Shown piece by piece: positions 33,701-42,776 of a DNA stretch of 64,000 nucleotides; within the stretch, counting starts at the first letter, position 1; every line of letters begins with the position of its first letter. The position numbers and the translations under genes were made by a program. Source of the DNA: SIG598 sp045605025 (GTDB taxonomy: Bacteria > Bacillota > Clostridia > Oscillospirales > Acutalibacteraceae); contig JAZUPE010000082.1 in the NCBI GenBank assembly GCA_045605025.1, positions 9,112-73,111 of the forward strand, read 5' to 3'. The notes below the pieces were generated by a model, which worked only from the letters and a program-made list of their open reading frames with translations, was not told the origin of the DNA and searched no databases.

Positions 33701-33729
33701 TTGACTTTTGGCTGTGTATGAAATAAAAT
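33701..33729 (+). promoter_or_regulatory. glnA promoter
   Basis: TTGACT (33701-33706), 17-nt spacer, TAAAAT (33724-33729). The predicted leader is about 50 nt. Confidence 0.78.
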
Positions 33730-33785
33730 TGATAAATCAATATTTATTCATAATATTGCCAATATATTCGCATACGGAGGATAAT

Positions 33786-35117
33786 ATGTCAAGGCTTACT
33801 AAAGACGAAATTTTCAAGGCGGTGCGCGAAAATAATGTGCGCTTTATCCGCCTGCAGTTCACCGATATCTTCGGTGCACTCAAAAACGTCACAATAACCA
33901 CCAGTCAGCTGGAGCGCGCTCTTGACAACCAATGTATGTTTGACGGTTCTTCCATCGAGGGTTTTGCCCGAATCGAGGAATCGGATATGTACCTGCGTCC
34001 TGATCTGGACACCTTTGTGCTGTTCCCATGGACCAGTGATGTGGGTGTCACCGCCCGTCTGATCTGCGACGTTTATCTGCCCGACGGCACTCCCTTTATG
34101 GGCGATCCGCGCAACTGCCTCAAGAAGGTGCTCAGGGAGGCCGAGGTACAGGGCTGCGCTTTCAACGTCGGTCCAGAGATGGAGTTCTTCCTTTTTGACA
34201 CTGACGAGCACGGATATCCCACCACCAACAGTTTTGACCGCGCCGGATATTTTGATCTGGGTCCCGTGGACCGCGGCGAGATCTGCCGACGTGACATCTG
34301 CCTTGCCCTTGAAGCAATGGGCTTTGAGATTGAAGCTTCCCATCACGAATGCGCTCCCGCGCAGCATGAGATCGACTTCAAATACAGTGACGCGCTCCAC
34401 GCTGCCGACAACATCATGACCTTCAAGCTGGCGGTGCAGACCATCGCCCAGCAGCATGGACTGTGCGCGACCTTCATGCCCAAGCCCAAGTTCGGCATGT
34501 GCGGCAGCGGTATGCACATCAATATGTCACTTGTGCAAGAGGGTAAGAACGCATTCTATGACGAGTCGGGTGTACTGGAGCTTTCCGGCAGCGCGTATAA
34601 TTTCATCGCCGGCCTCATGAAGCACATTCCGGCAATGACCGCCATCACCAATCCGCTGGTCAACTCCTACAAGCGTCTGGTGCCCGGCTATGAGGCCCCG
34701 GTTTACATCGCGTGGTCGGCTGCCAACCGCAGTCCTCTGATCCGTATTCCTGCGGCACGCGGAAAGGGAACACGCATCGAACTGCGCAATCCCGATCCCT
34801 CCAGCAATCCCTATCTTGCCTTTGCTGTGTGCCTTGCCGCCGGTCTTGACGGCATAAAAAACAATCTGACACCGCCTCACAGTGTTGACTCCAACATCTA
34901 CGAACTTAACGATGAGGAGCGCGAGGCTCAGGGTATCGCCAGTCTGCCTGCAAACCTGCGCGAAGCAATCCATGAACTGCGCCATGACACCGTCATACGC
35001 TCGGCCATCGGAGAGCATATCTACAAGCGTTACTACGCTGCGAAGAAATCCGAATGGCAGCGCTACAATATGCGCGTATCCCAGTGGGAGATTGAGGAGT
35101 ACCTCGGACGTTATTAA
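33786..35117 (+). CDS. glnA: Glutamine synthetase type I
   Basis: GlnA makes glutamine from glutamate, ammonia and ATP. The 443-residue length fits the GSI-alpha class of Firmicutes, which lacks the adenylylation site and the 25-residue insertion of GSI-beta. Active-site segments seen are EMEFFLFD near 134-141, MCGSGMHINMS near 238-248, and RIPAARGKGTRIELRNPDPSSNPY near 319-342. The ATG at 33786 has CGGAGGA upstream; the upstream open frame has no better signal. It leads the operon glnA-dapF-asnA. Feedback control by glutamine is expected from the family. Confidence 0.95.
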   Translation: MSRLTKDEIFKAVRENNVRFIRLQFTDIFGALKNVTITTSQLERALDNQCMFDGSSIEGFARIEESDMYLRPDLDTFVLFPWTSDVGVTARLICDVYLPDGTPFMGDPRNCLKKVLREAEVQGCAFNVGPEMEFFLFDTDEHGYPTTNSFDRAGYFDLGPVDRGEICRRDICLALEAMGFEIEASHHECAPAQHEIDFKYSDALHAADNIMTFKLAVQTIAQQHGLCATFMPKPKFGMCGSGMHINMSLVQEGKNAFYDESGVLELSGSAYNFIAGLMKHIPAMTAITNPLVNSYKRLVPGYEAPVYIAWSAANRSPLIRIPAARGKGTRIELRNPDPSSNPYLAFAVCLAAGLDGIKNNLTPPHSVDSNIYELNDEEREAQGIASLPANLREAIHELRHDTVIRSAIGEHIYKRYYAAKKSEWQRYNMRVSQWEIEEYLGRY

Positions 35118-35135
35118 TTTAAGGAAGCGATCATT

Positions 35136-35978
35136 ATGATTCTTAATTTCACCAAGATGCACGGCATCGGCAATGACTATGTCTACATCGACGCCGTCAA
35201 TCAGACCGTGGAGAACCGCGAGCAGCTTGCCATCAGCATGAGTGACCGCCACTTCGGTATCGGCGGCGACGGTATCATCCTCATCTGCCCGTCCGAGGTT
35301 GCCGATTTCCGCATGGAAATGTACAACGCCGACGGCTCTCAGGGAAAGATGTGCGGCAACGGCATCCGCTGCTTTTCCCGCTTTGTCTATGAGAAAGGTC
35401 TTACCGATAAAACCGAGATCGACGTTGAAACCCTCGCCGGCATCAAGCATGTGGTCATGACCGAGGAAAATGGAAAGATCACGAGTATCACCGTCAACAT
35501 GGGCGCTCCCGTGTTTGAGTGCCCGAAGGTTCCTGTTCTTTTCGACGGTGAGGAGATGATCGGACAGCCGGTCACCATCGGAGGTATGAATTTCAAGGCT
35601 ACTTGCGTATCCATGGGTAATCCCCACTGCGTTGTTTACGTTGATGACGTAGATAACTTCCCTCTGGAGGACATCGGTCCCCGCTTTGAGATCAACCCGC
35701 TGTTTCCGGACCGCGTCAACACCGAGTTCGTCCGCAAGCTGCCCGACGGCAGTCTGCAGATGAGAGTGTGGGAGAGAGGCTCTGCAGAAACATGGGCATG
35801 CGGCACTGGCGCCTGCGCCGTGCTGGCTTCCTCCGTGCGCAACGGTATCATCGACGGTCGTCAGGCAATCGTTCACCTGCGCGGCGGCGATCTTGACATT
35901 CGCTGGGACGAGGAGTCCGGTGATATCTTCATGACCGGCGGCGCTGATTTCGTGTTCGACGGTCAGATTGAGGTCTGA
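35136..35978 (+). CDS. dapF: Diaminopimelate epimerase
   Basis: DapF converts LL- to meso-diaminopimelate for lysine and peptidoglycan synthesis, using two cysteines as acid and base. Cys73 (KMCGNGIRC) and Cys222 (TWACGTGAC) are both present, and the 280-residue protein is full length with the N-terminal TKMHGIGNDY signature. AAGGAAG lies 9 nt before the ATG. It is 18 nt downstream of glnA and 36 nt upstream of asnA, so the operon joins nitrogen assimilation with amino-acid synthesis. Confidence 0.96.
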   Translation: MILNFTKMHGIGNDYVYIDAVNQTVENREQLAISMSDRHFGIGGDGIILICPSEVADFRMEMYNADGSQGKMCGNGIRCFSRFVYEKGLTDKTEIDVETLAGIKHVVMTEENGKITSITVNMGAPVFECPKVPVLFDGEEMIGQPVTIGGMNFKATCVSMGNPHCVVYVDDVDNFPLEDIGPRFEINPLFPDRVNTEFVRKLPDGSLQMRVWERGSAETWACGTGACAVLASSVRNGIIDGRQAIVHLRGGDLDIRWDEESGDIFMTGGADFVFDGQIEV

Positions 35979-36014
35979 CAGATTATTCTAATTTTTTATA
36001 CGGAGGTGCGGCAT

Positions 36015-37037
36015 ATGGCAGCCTTGTCCAGTCCGCTTGTTATTCCAGAAAACTATTACTCCAAGCTCACCCTGCGTGAGACCGAGAGAGCTATAAAAGA
36101 AATCAAGGATTATTTCCAGGAGGCGCTTGCCGCACGTCTGAACCTGCAGCGCATTTCCGCGCCGCTGTTCGTCAGTCAGCACAGCGGTCTCAACGACGAC
36201 CTCAACGGCGTGGAGCGTCCTGTCAGCTTTGATATGGCGGAGCACCCCGGTGATCAGTTCCAGATCGTCCATTCACTTGCAAAGTGGAAGCGTCAGGCTC
36301 TTGGTCACTACGGTTTTGAGCCGGGCGAGGGTCTTTACACCGACATGAACGCCATCCGCCGTGACGAGGACACCGACAACATCCACTCGGTGTACGTCGA
36401 TCAGTGGGACTGGGAAAAGGTCATAACCGCCCGCGAGCGCTCCCTTGACTATCTCTATCAGACCGTGCGTTCAATCTATGCGGTCATCCGCACCACTGAG
36501 CTGCATTTTGCCACACGTTTCTCTTTTGACGTTCTGCATCTGCCTGAGGAGATTACCTTCGTCACCTCGCAGGAGCTGGAGGATATGTATCCCGACATGA
36601 CTTCTTCCGAGCGTGAGGCGGCTTTTGTACGTGAAAAAAAGGCTATCTTTGTTTCGCAGATCGGCGGAAAGCTGCGTTCAGGCAACAAGCACGACGGACG
36701 CGCCCCCGACTATGACGACTGGCTGCTCAACGGAGATATCATCGTTTATAATCCTGTGCTGGATATAGCCTTTGAGCTTTCCTCCATGGGTATCCGCGTG
36801 GACGCGGCGGCAATGAAGCGTCAGCTTACCGAAAGCGGTTGCCTTAACCGCTCTCAGCTGCCTTTCCACAAGGCTGTTCTCAACGACCAGCTGCCCCTGA
36901 CCATCGGCGGAGGCATTGGTCAGTCAAGACTGTGTATGTTCTTCCTGCGCAAGGCTCACATCGGCGAGGTTCAGGCATCCATCTGGCCGGACGGTGTGCG
37001 CGAAAAGTGCGAAAAGGCCGGTATCTCCCTGCTTTGA
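36015..37037 (+). CDS. asnA: Aspartate-ammonia ligase (asparagine synthetase A)
   Basis: AsnA makes asparagine from aspartate and free ammonia with ATP to AMP cleavage; it is a class II tRNA-synthetase-like enzyme unrelated to AsnB. The 340-residue product matches the family over its length, including FVSQHSGLNDDLNG near 47-60, VYVDQWDWEKV near 127-137, and the C-terminal GGGIGQSRLCMFFL near 296-309. GGAGG is 8 nt before the ATG at 36015; an in-frame GTG at 36006 overlaps the SD and is rejected. Its use of ammonia fits the gdhA-glnA block. A terminator follows. Confidence 0.95.
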   Translation: MAALSSPLVIPENYYSKLTLRETERAIKEIKDYFQEALAARLNLQRISAPLFVSQHSGLNDDLNGVERPVSFDMAEHPGDQFQIVHSLAKWKRQALGHYGFEPGEGLYTDMNAIRRDEDTDNIHSVYVDQWDWEKVITARERSLDYLYQTVRSIYAVIRTTELHFATRFSFDVLHLPEEITFVTSQELEDMYPDMTSSEREAAFVREKKAIFVSQIGGKLRSGNKHDGRAPDYDDWLLNGDIIVYNPVLDIAFELSSMGIRVDAAAMKRQLTESGCLNRSQLPFHKAVLNDQLPLTIGGGIGQSRLCMFFLRKAHIGEVQASIWPDGVREKCEKAGISLL

Positions 37038-37078
37038 TTCAGTTGGATTAGTAATTTTCCGTCCGCATAATGTATTAC

Positions 37079-37120
37079 ACGCCCGTGCCGGTCTGCAAAA
37101 GCTCCGTCGCGGGCGTTTTT
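37079..37120 (+). terminator. Terminator of the glnA-dapF-asnA operon
   Basis: ACGCCCG (37079-37085) pairs with CGGGCGT (37110-37116), followed by TTTT. Confidence 0.8.
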
Positions 37121-37199
37121 GTCATAGCCATGCCCGTTGTGGCGTTTTGACTGCAACAGAGCCCCCTTGCATATGGTGATAAATTGGTGATATTGTACG

Positions 37200-37228
37200 T
37201 TGTAATTTGTCGGATGATGCTATATACT
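37200..37228 (+). promoter_or_regulatory. Promoter for the PHP gene
   Basis: TTGTAA (37200-37205), 17-nt spacer, TATACT (37223-37228). A second TATAAT-like element is at 37234-37239 without a matching -35. Confidence 0.6.
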
Positions 37229-37274
37229 ATATTTATAATTTGGAAAGAGAGATATATTGGAAGGAGTGTCCGTT

Positions 37275-38117
37275 ATGCCCGCCGATCTGCACTGCCACAC
37301 AAGGATTTCCGACGGTTCCACCGCTCTGGAAGACCTTATTCAGCTGGCCAAGCGCAGAAACATGCTCACCATTTCCGTCACCGACCACGACACCGTTGCT
37401 GGTGTTACCCGCGCAAAGGTTATCGGTGACCGTTACGGCGTGAACGTCATTCCCGGAGCCGAGTTCTCCTGCTACGATAAAAAGAATGACAAGAAGGTAC
37501 ATATTCTCGCGTATCTCTTTGACCATCCCGACCGTCTGGAGGGTCTGTGCAAACGCATCGGCGAGCTGCGTAAGAAGGCCTCTATGGCATGCCTGACAAA
37601 GGTAATGCGCTATTATCCCATCAATGCTGACATGGTTGCCCGTGTTGCGACCGGAAGTACCAACATCTTCAAGCAGCACATCATGCACACCCTGATGAAC
37701 GCCGGCTACGCGACCACTGTCTACGGTGATCTTTACGACAAGCTCTTCGGCGGAGAAAAGCCCACCTGCCTCGTTACTCAGGTTTATCCTGATGTGTTCC
37801 AGGTGCTGGAACTACTCAAAAGTTCAGGCGCGGTGACTGTGCTGGCTCACCCTTCCGTCTACGGCAATATGGATATTATTCCCGAGCTTGCGGCTGCGGG
37901 ACTTGACGGTATCGAAGTGTGGCATCCCCGCAACAACGAAACCGACAAGACCGAAATGCTCCGTCTGGCGGACAAGTACAATCTCATTACCACGGGCGGT
38001 TCGGATTTTCACGGTATGTATTCTGCCGTTCCTGTGTCTCTTGGTGCCTGTACTACTCCCGATGAGTGTCTTGCAGCACTTTATGCCCGCAAGGACAAGC
38101 GAAAGAAGAATCAATGA
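37275..38117 (+). CDS. PHP-domain metal-dependent phosphoesterase
   Basis: The 280-residue product is a single PHP domain with the metal-binding motifs HxH (His6, His8), the DHD triad (Asp37-His38-Asp39) and a late GGSDFHG. Relatives of the TrpH/RnaseAM type degrade RNA 5' ends or 3',5'-nucleotide bisphosphates; others are histidinol phosphatases. The his cluster in this window has no HisK/HisN, so a histidinol-phosphatase role is conceivable, but TrpH-type proteins fit the length and N-terminus (ADLHCHTRISDGS) better. The ATG at 37275 has AAGGAG 8 nt upstream. It is transcribed alone, with its own promoter and terminator. Confidence 0.88.
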   Translation: MPADLHCHTRISDGSTALEDLIQLAKRRNMLTISVTDHDTVAGVTRAKVIGDRYGVNVIPGAEFSCYDKKNDKKVHILAYLFDHPDRLEGLCKRIGELRKKASMACLTKVMRYYPINADMVARVATGSTNIFKQHIMHTLMNAGYATTVYGDLYDKLFGGEKPTCLVTQVYPDVFQVLELLKSSGAVTVLAHPSVYGNMDIIPELAAAGLDGIEVWHPRNNETDKTEMLRLADKYNLITTGGSDFHGMYSAVPVSLGACTTPDECLAALYARKDKRKKNQ

Positions 38118-38124
38118 CATTTCC

Positions 38125-38161
38125 TGAGCAGGAAGCGCTGACGGCGTTTTCTGCTCATTTT
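38125..38161 (+). terminator. Terminator of the PHP gene
   Basis: TGAGCAG (38125-38131) pairs with CTGCTCA (38151-38157), followed by a T-rich run. Confidence 0.75.
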
Positions 38162-38189
38162 ATTATTTTTTCATAAAAAGATATTTTAG

Positions 38190-38218
38190 TTGACAGCAAT
38201 TAATGTATATTATATAAT
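38190..38218 (+). promoter_or_regulatory. Perfect sigma-A promoter for the propeller/HD-GYP sensor
   Basis: TTGACA (38190-38195), exactly 17 nt, TATAAT (38213-38218). Confidence 0.88.
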
Positions 38219-38284
38219 AATCACAAAAATGGGATAATCGGAGTATTAGTGCGTTTTTTGATTGTAACTATACTGGAGGATTCT

Positions 38285-41257
38285 ATGCAGAGGTATTGTT
38301 TCAGGTTCCTGGCGGCGTTTGTTGTGCTGCTTAGTTTATATACGGCTTCGGCGTTTACCGTTTCTGCCGCTTCAGAAAAAAGCTTCGGACCGGAAATCGG
38401 TGAGTACATTCAGCTGGATTATGATCGTTCGGGGCTGCTCTCCAACGAGGCCAACGCAATTGTCAATACCGGCGACGGGTATATCTGGATAGGCAGCTAC
38501 AGCGGTCTTGCCCGCTACGACAGCACAAGCATCGTGACTTACGGAGACGATGATGACAGCCTTATGAACGGTGTGAGTGTCCGATCGCTGTATGAGGACA
38601 GCAACGGACGTCTCTGGATCGGCTCAAATGAAAAGGGACTGTATTATTACGAGAACGGTGAATTCTTTTTTGTCAACACAGAGATAGCGTCCGCTTCCGG
38701 TTCCATAAGAGGTTTTGCCGAAACCGAATCCGGGCTGTATGTCGCTTCCACCGGCGGAATCATGCTTGTTACTCCGGAGATGGAAGTTCATCGCATCGGA
38801 ATCGCGGATATCGGTGACAGCCATGTTGCCGGAATGCACCCGGACAACAGAGGATATCTCTGGGTTATTGATAACGACAGCATTGCGGTTCTTAACGGAC
38901 GGGATGTAGTGTTCAGTACCGGCACAAGAGAGTATTCCGATAACGACTGCAACTGCATCACTCAGCTGTCTGACGGACGCATGCTCATCGGCACCGGCGG
39001 TTCCGAAGTGATAATCGTTGCTGTTTCCGGCAGTGATTATCAGATTGAAAGCATGATTCTTGATGATAAGCGCACAACCAACAAGCACACAGTTGACTGC
39101 CAGACTGTCAACTGTCTCCTCGAAGACAGCTACGGCCGCATCTGGGTGTGTTCCGATACCGGTCTGGGATATATCGATGGTAATGATTTCTATTCTGCCA
39201 GCGGTATCGATTTCGGTTCGCTGGAATGCGTTGAGATCGACTATGAGGGTAACATCTGGCTGGCATCCTCAAGACAGGGCGTTATGCAGCTTGTGCGCGG
39301 ACGGTTCGACGACAAGAGTATGGCCACCGGTCTGCATGGTGTCATTGTCAACGCGACGCAGATTTATGACGGACTGCTTTTTGTGGCAACCGACGAGGGC
39401 GTGCAGGTTTTTGATCCTGTCTCATTTGCCCCTGTTGAACATCCGGTTTCCGTTCTGCTTGACGGAATACGTATCCGCGGTCTGTTTATGGACAGCAAGG
39501 GTTATCTCTGGATAACAACATACAAGGATTATGGCGTTGTGCGCTACAAAGACGGTGAATACGTCAGCATTTCTACTGAGGAAGGGCTGACCAGCAACAA
39601 AACCCGCGTGACCATGGAGCTGCCGAACGGAGATATCGCGGTTTCTACCGGCGGCGGCGTGAGCATAATCCGCGGCACCGAAGTGGTCAGAACCTACACC
39701 GAAGCAGATGGTCTTGACAATCCGGTCATTCTTTCCATGTGCATGGATAAACAAGGCAATATGTACTTCGGCAGCGACGGCAACGGCATTTACGTAGTCT
39801 CGCCGGAAGGCGTGATCTCCACCATTTCTGCTACCGACGGTCTTGGTTCCGGAGTCATTCTTAATCTCAGATACGATGATAAAATGGATGCCGTCTGGGT
39901 CGTTACGGGAAGCTTTCTTTCCTATATTGACAGCAGCGGGATTCACTGTCTTGACAGCTTCACGGCAGGCACGGGCAGCATCTTTGATATCCTGTTTATT
40001 GACGATGCCATGTGGATTCTGCGCAATACCAGCGTGATCATCACTGATCGCGAGCAGATTCTCTCCGGCGCGGCTTCCTCTGAATACACCATCTTAAACA
40101 GAAAGGATGGTCTTATCGACATTACCGCCAATTCGCGGCAGTGTCTTGACGAGGACGGCAACCTCTATCTTGCCTCCTCTGACGGCGTTTACACCATAAA
40201 CACCTCCAATATCGGCATGAACGACATTTCACACAAAGCGATCATCAACAATGTTTTCGCGGACGGTGTTGCATATAATACTGTCAATGATACTGTTTTC
40301 ATTCCTGCCGACACAAAACGTCTGACCATTGAGTTTACCGCTCTGAATTATTGCGCGGATTCGTGCATGGTTGAATATCAGCTTTCAGGCGCGGACGATC
40401 AGCCTGTGCTTGTCGAAGGAAACAAAGCGCACACCCGTGACTACACCAACCTCAGGGGCGGCAGCTATGTTTTCCACGTGTCGGTCATCAATGCCAACGG
40501 ACTGCGATCGGAGCAGGTTATTGAATTGACCGTCAGGAAGGAACTGGCTTACTATGAACATATCAGCTTTATCATTTGCGCTATAATCCTTTCCGCCGCG
40601 CTTCTTGCCGGCCTGATATATTTCATTGTAAAGAAGCGTACGGAAAGTCTGCTTCTTAGCCAGAGACGATATCACAGTCTTACGGAAAGCGCACTGCACG
40701 TTGCCGCGCGAAGTATCGACGCAAAGGACAGCTACACGAACGGTCATTCGTCCCGTGTGGCGGTGCTCGCTCTTGAAATCGCGCGCAGACTCGGGTGGTC
40801 GCAGGAAGAGCTGGAAAATGTTTATTACACCGCTCTTGTTCATGATATTGGCAAAATCGGTGTACCCGACAGCCTGCTCACCAAGCCTTCGCGCCTTACC
40901 GATGAAGAATATCGCATCATTCAGACCCATACCACCACCGGTTACAACATTCTCAGGGAGTTTGAGGGTGTGCCGGACATCGCTCTTGGCGCGCGTTATC
41001 ATCATGAGCGATACGATGGAACCGGCTACTGCGAGGGTCTCAGTGGTGAAGATATTCCCATGGTGGCACGTATCATCGCAGTTGCGGATGCGTATGACGC
41101 TATGACCAGCTCAAGAGTCTACAGATCCAGATTCTCGCAGGAAAAAGCCCGCGGTGAGATCGAACGCTGCAAAGGCACACAGTTCGATCCGCAGATCGCG
41201 GATATCCTGCTTCAGATGCTGGACGACAACTTTGATGCTTTTGAAGAAAACGAATAG
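38285..41257 (+). CDS. Extracellular beta-propeller sensor fused to an HD-GYP output domain
   Basis: The 990-residue protein starts with a signal peptide or anchor (about 5-28), then many repeats of the two-component-regulator-propeller type (about 45-640, with recurring G-x-I/L-W-I/V-G/A and N/D-G motifs), a Y_Y_Y domain (about 680-745), one transmembrane helix (about 760-782), and an HD-GYP domain with HDIGK at 853-857. This is the sensor layout of hybrid two-component systems that detect polysaccharide fragments, but with cyclic-di-GMP hydrolysis as the output instead of a kinase. GYP reads Gly-Tyr-Cys (914-916). GGAGGA precedes the ATG. The ligand is unknown; an oligosaccharide is the best inference. 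Confidence 0.9.
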   Translation: MQRYCFRFLAAFVVLLSLYTASAFTVSAASEKSFGPEIGEYIQLDYDRSGLLSNEANAIVNTGDGYIWIGSYSGLARYDSTSIVTYGDDDDSLMNGVSVRSLYEDSNGRLWIGSNEKGLYYYENGEFFFVNTEIASASGSIRGFAETESGLYVASTGGIMLVTPEMEVHRIGIADIGDSHVAGMHPDNRGYLWVIDNDSIAVLNGRDVVFSTGTREYSDNDCNCITQLSDGRMLIGTGGSEVIIVAVSGSDYQIESMILDDKRTTNKHTVDCQTVNCLLEDSYGRIWVCSDTGLGYIDGNDFYSASGIDFGSLECVEIDYEGNIWLASSRQGVMQLVRGRFDDKSMATGLHGVIVNATQIYDGLLFVATDEGVQVFDPVSFAPVEHPVSVLLDGIRIRGLFMDSKGYLWITTYKDYGVVRYKDGEYVSISTEEGLTSNKTRVTMELPNGDIAVSTGGGVSIIRGTEVVRTYTEADGLDNPVILSMCMDKQGNMYFGSDGNGIYVVSPEGVISTISATDGLGSGVILNLRYDDKMDAVWVVTGSFLSYIDSSGIHCLDSFTAGTGSIFDILFIDDAMWILRNTSVIITDREQILSGAASSEYTILNRKDGLIDITANSRQCLDEDGNLYLASSDGVYTINTSNIGMNDISHKAIINNVFADGVAYNTVNDTVFIPADTKRLTIEFTALNYCADSCMVEYQLSGADDQPVLVEGNKAHTRDYTNLRGGSYVFHVSVINANGLRSEQVIELTVRKELAYYEHISFIICAIILSAALLAGLIYFIVKKRTESLLLSQRRYHSLTESALHVAARSIDAKDSYTNGHSSRVAVLALEIARRLGWSQEELENVYYTALVHDIGKIGVPDSLLTKPSRLTDEEYRIIQTHTTTGYNILREFEGVPDIALGARYHHERYDGTGYCEGLSGEDIPMVARIIAVADAYDAMTSSRVYRSRFSQEKARGEIERCKGTQFDPQIADILLQMLDDNFDAFEENE

Positions 41258-41274
41258 TAAGATCCTGTTCACGA

Positions 41275-41314
41275 CCGCCCGACATTCCTTAACGGTATGT
41301 CGGGCGGCTTTTTT
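41275..41314 (+). terminator. Terminator before the spoIIIA operon
   Basis: A perfect 11-bp GC-rich stem (41275-41285 with 41297-41307) is followed by C and six T residues. Confidence 0.92.
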
Positions 41315-41374
41315 ATACACGCATGTTCTATTTATTGTGGACGTGCATATTCTTTACCGAGGGAGGGGAAGGAC

Positions 41375-42355
41375 ATGACAAAGGATTGTGCCGCAGCCTT
41401 TCGCGGTGCTGTAAAAGCGCTGGGAGAGGAAGCGCAGAAGCTGATCGGTGCGGTCAGTGAGCAGGAAATGGCACTATCCGCCGAGCTGCGGCTGCGTGTC
41501 GGCGCTCCTGCTGTCCTTTCCCTGCCTGACGGACTGAAGACCGTAGGGACAAGTCCGGTAACCCGAAGACAGATGGATAACATGGTGCTTTCGCTGTGCG
41601 GTCATTCAGTCTACTCTCATCAGCAGGAAATGGCTTCCGGATTCATTTCACTTCCCGGCGGGCACCGCGCCGGAGTGTGCGGCACTGCTGTTGTGAGCAG
41701 CGGCGAGGTCTGCGCGGTGCGTGATATCAGCAGTATCTGCCTGCGCATCGCCCGCGAGTATCACGGATGTGCCAGCGAACTGGCGGACAGGCTTTATGCC
41801 GGCGGACTGTGCTCGGCTGTGATAGCCGGTCAGCCGGCTTCCGGAAAGACCACGCTGCTTCGTGACGCTGCCTGCATTCTTGCGGACAGAGGACTGCGTG
41901 TTGCGGTCATAGATGAGCGCGGAGAACTATCCATTGAGGGAAGCGTGGTTTCATGCCTGTGCGATGTTCTCAGCGGATATCCGAAAGGAGCGGGGATAAT
42001 GACCGCACTGCGCGGGCTTTCGCCGGACGTGATAGTCTGCGACGAGCTGGGTGGTGAATCAGATATTCATGCGGTTGAGGCGGGAATTAATTCGGGTGTG
42101 CATTTTCTTTGTTCTGTCCATGCGGGGTGCGCGCTTGAGTTGGCAAAAAGACCGCAGACTGCCGCTTTGCTTGCCACAGGCGGTTTCAGGCGTTTTGCGC
42201 TGCTTGCCGGCAGACACCAGCCCGGCAGGGTGACAGAGATTATTGAAGCGGAGGAAGTTTATGCGTTTGCTTGCGGCTGTAATGATAATTCTCTGTGCAT
42301 GGCTCGCCGGACAGAGCGCGGCAGACAGGCTTGCGCGCAGATGCAGACTGCTTGA
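41375..42355 (+). CDS. spoIIIAA: Stage III sporulation protein AA
   Basis: SpoIIIAA is the cytosolic secretion-type ATPase of the SpoIIIA-SpoIIQ channel that links mother cell and forespore. The Walker A motif GQPASGKT is at residues 152-159, and Walker B follows in PDVIVCDELGG. The ATG at 41375 is preceded by GAGGGGAAGG. The product is 326 residues; its last 30 or so residues run through the start of spoIIIAB in another frame, giving a 95-nt overlap, far more than usual. Sigma-E control in the mother cell is expected from the family. Confidence 0.95.
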   Translation: MTKDCAAAFRGAVKALGEEAQKLIGAVSEQEMALSAELRLRVGAPAVLSLPDGLKTVGTSPVTRRQMDNMVLSLCGHSVYSHQQEMASGFISLPGGHRAGVCGTAVVSSGEVCAVRDISSICLRIAREYHGCASELADRLYAGGLCSAVIAGQPASGKTTLLRDAACILADRGLRVAVIDERGELSIEGSVVSCLCDVLSGYPKGAGIMTALRGLSPDVIVCDELGGESDIHAVEAGINSGVHFLCSVHAGCALELAKRPQTAALLATGGFRRFALLAGRHQPGRVTEIIEAEEVYAFACGCNDNSLCMARRTERGRQACAQMQTA

Positions 42356-42758
42356 GCAGCTCTGCGGTTTTGCAGACAGGATGCAGGCGCAGATATCCTA
42401 TGCTCTTGTTCCTCCGGCAAGAATCATACGTGATAGTGACGACGGCGAGGGTGGATTCTTTCGCTGCTGCATCGAACTGATGGATAAAGGGGCAGACGTA
42501 AACAGCGCGTGGTCATCTGCGGCAGAAAACTGCTCCGATGTGATCGTGCTGAAGCGTAATGAGCGGGCTGTGCTTGGTGAACTCGGGAAAAACCTTGGAA
42601 TTTACGATGCTGAACTTCAGCTTATCATGCTTGAGCGATTCGGTAATGAACTGCACGAATGCCGCAAAGCCGCGCGTGAGGAATACAGAGAGCGATCGCG
42701 ACTGCTGAACACTTGCTCGCTGCTTGCCGGCATCCTGCTCGCTATTTTAATAATATAG
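42261..42758 (+). CDS. spoIIIAB: Stage III sporulation protein AB
   Basis: SpoIIIAB resembles GspF-type inner-membrane platform proteins and is part of the mother-cell side of the feeding-tube complex. The 165-residue protein has an N-terminal membrane helix (about 3-21), a helical cytosolic core and a C-terminal helix (about 148-165). The ATG at 42261 has GGAGGAA 4-5 nt upstream, a good SD inside the spoIIIAA frame, so the long overlap is real at the level of signals. Confidence 0.93.
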   Translation: MRLLAAVMIILCAWLAGQSAADRLARRCRLLEQLCGFADRMQAQISYALVPPARIIRDSDDGEGGFFRCCIELMDKGADVNSAWSSAAENCSDVIVLKRNERAVLGELGKNLGIYDAELQLIMLERFGNELHECRKAAREEYRERSRLLNTCSLLAGILLAILII

Positions 42759-42776
42759 GAAAACGGAGAAAGAAAA

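Noticed and set aside
34527..35876. 449-codon open frame antisense to glnA and dapF
   Set aside because: It spans two unrelated conserved genes in antisense and has no translation signal.
41346..41353. CATATTCT as a sigma-E -10 element for spoIIIA
   Set aside because: No convincing -35 at the right distance, and the leader would be only about 15 nt. Sigma-E control is expected from the family but I cannot show it here.
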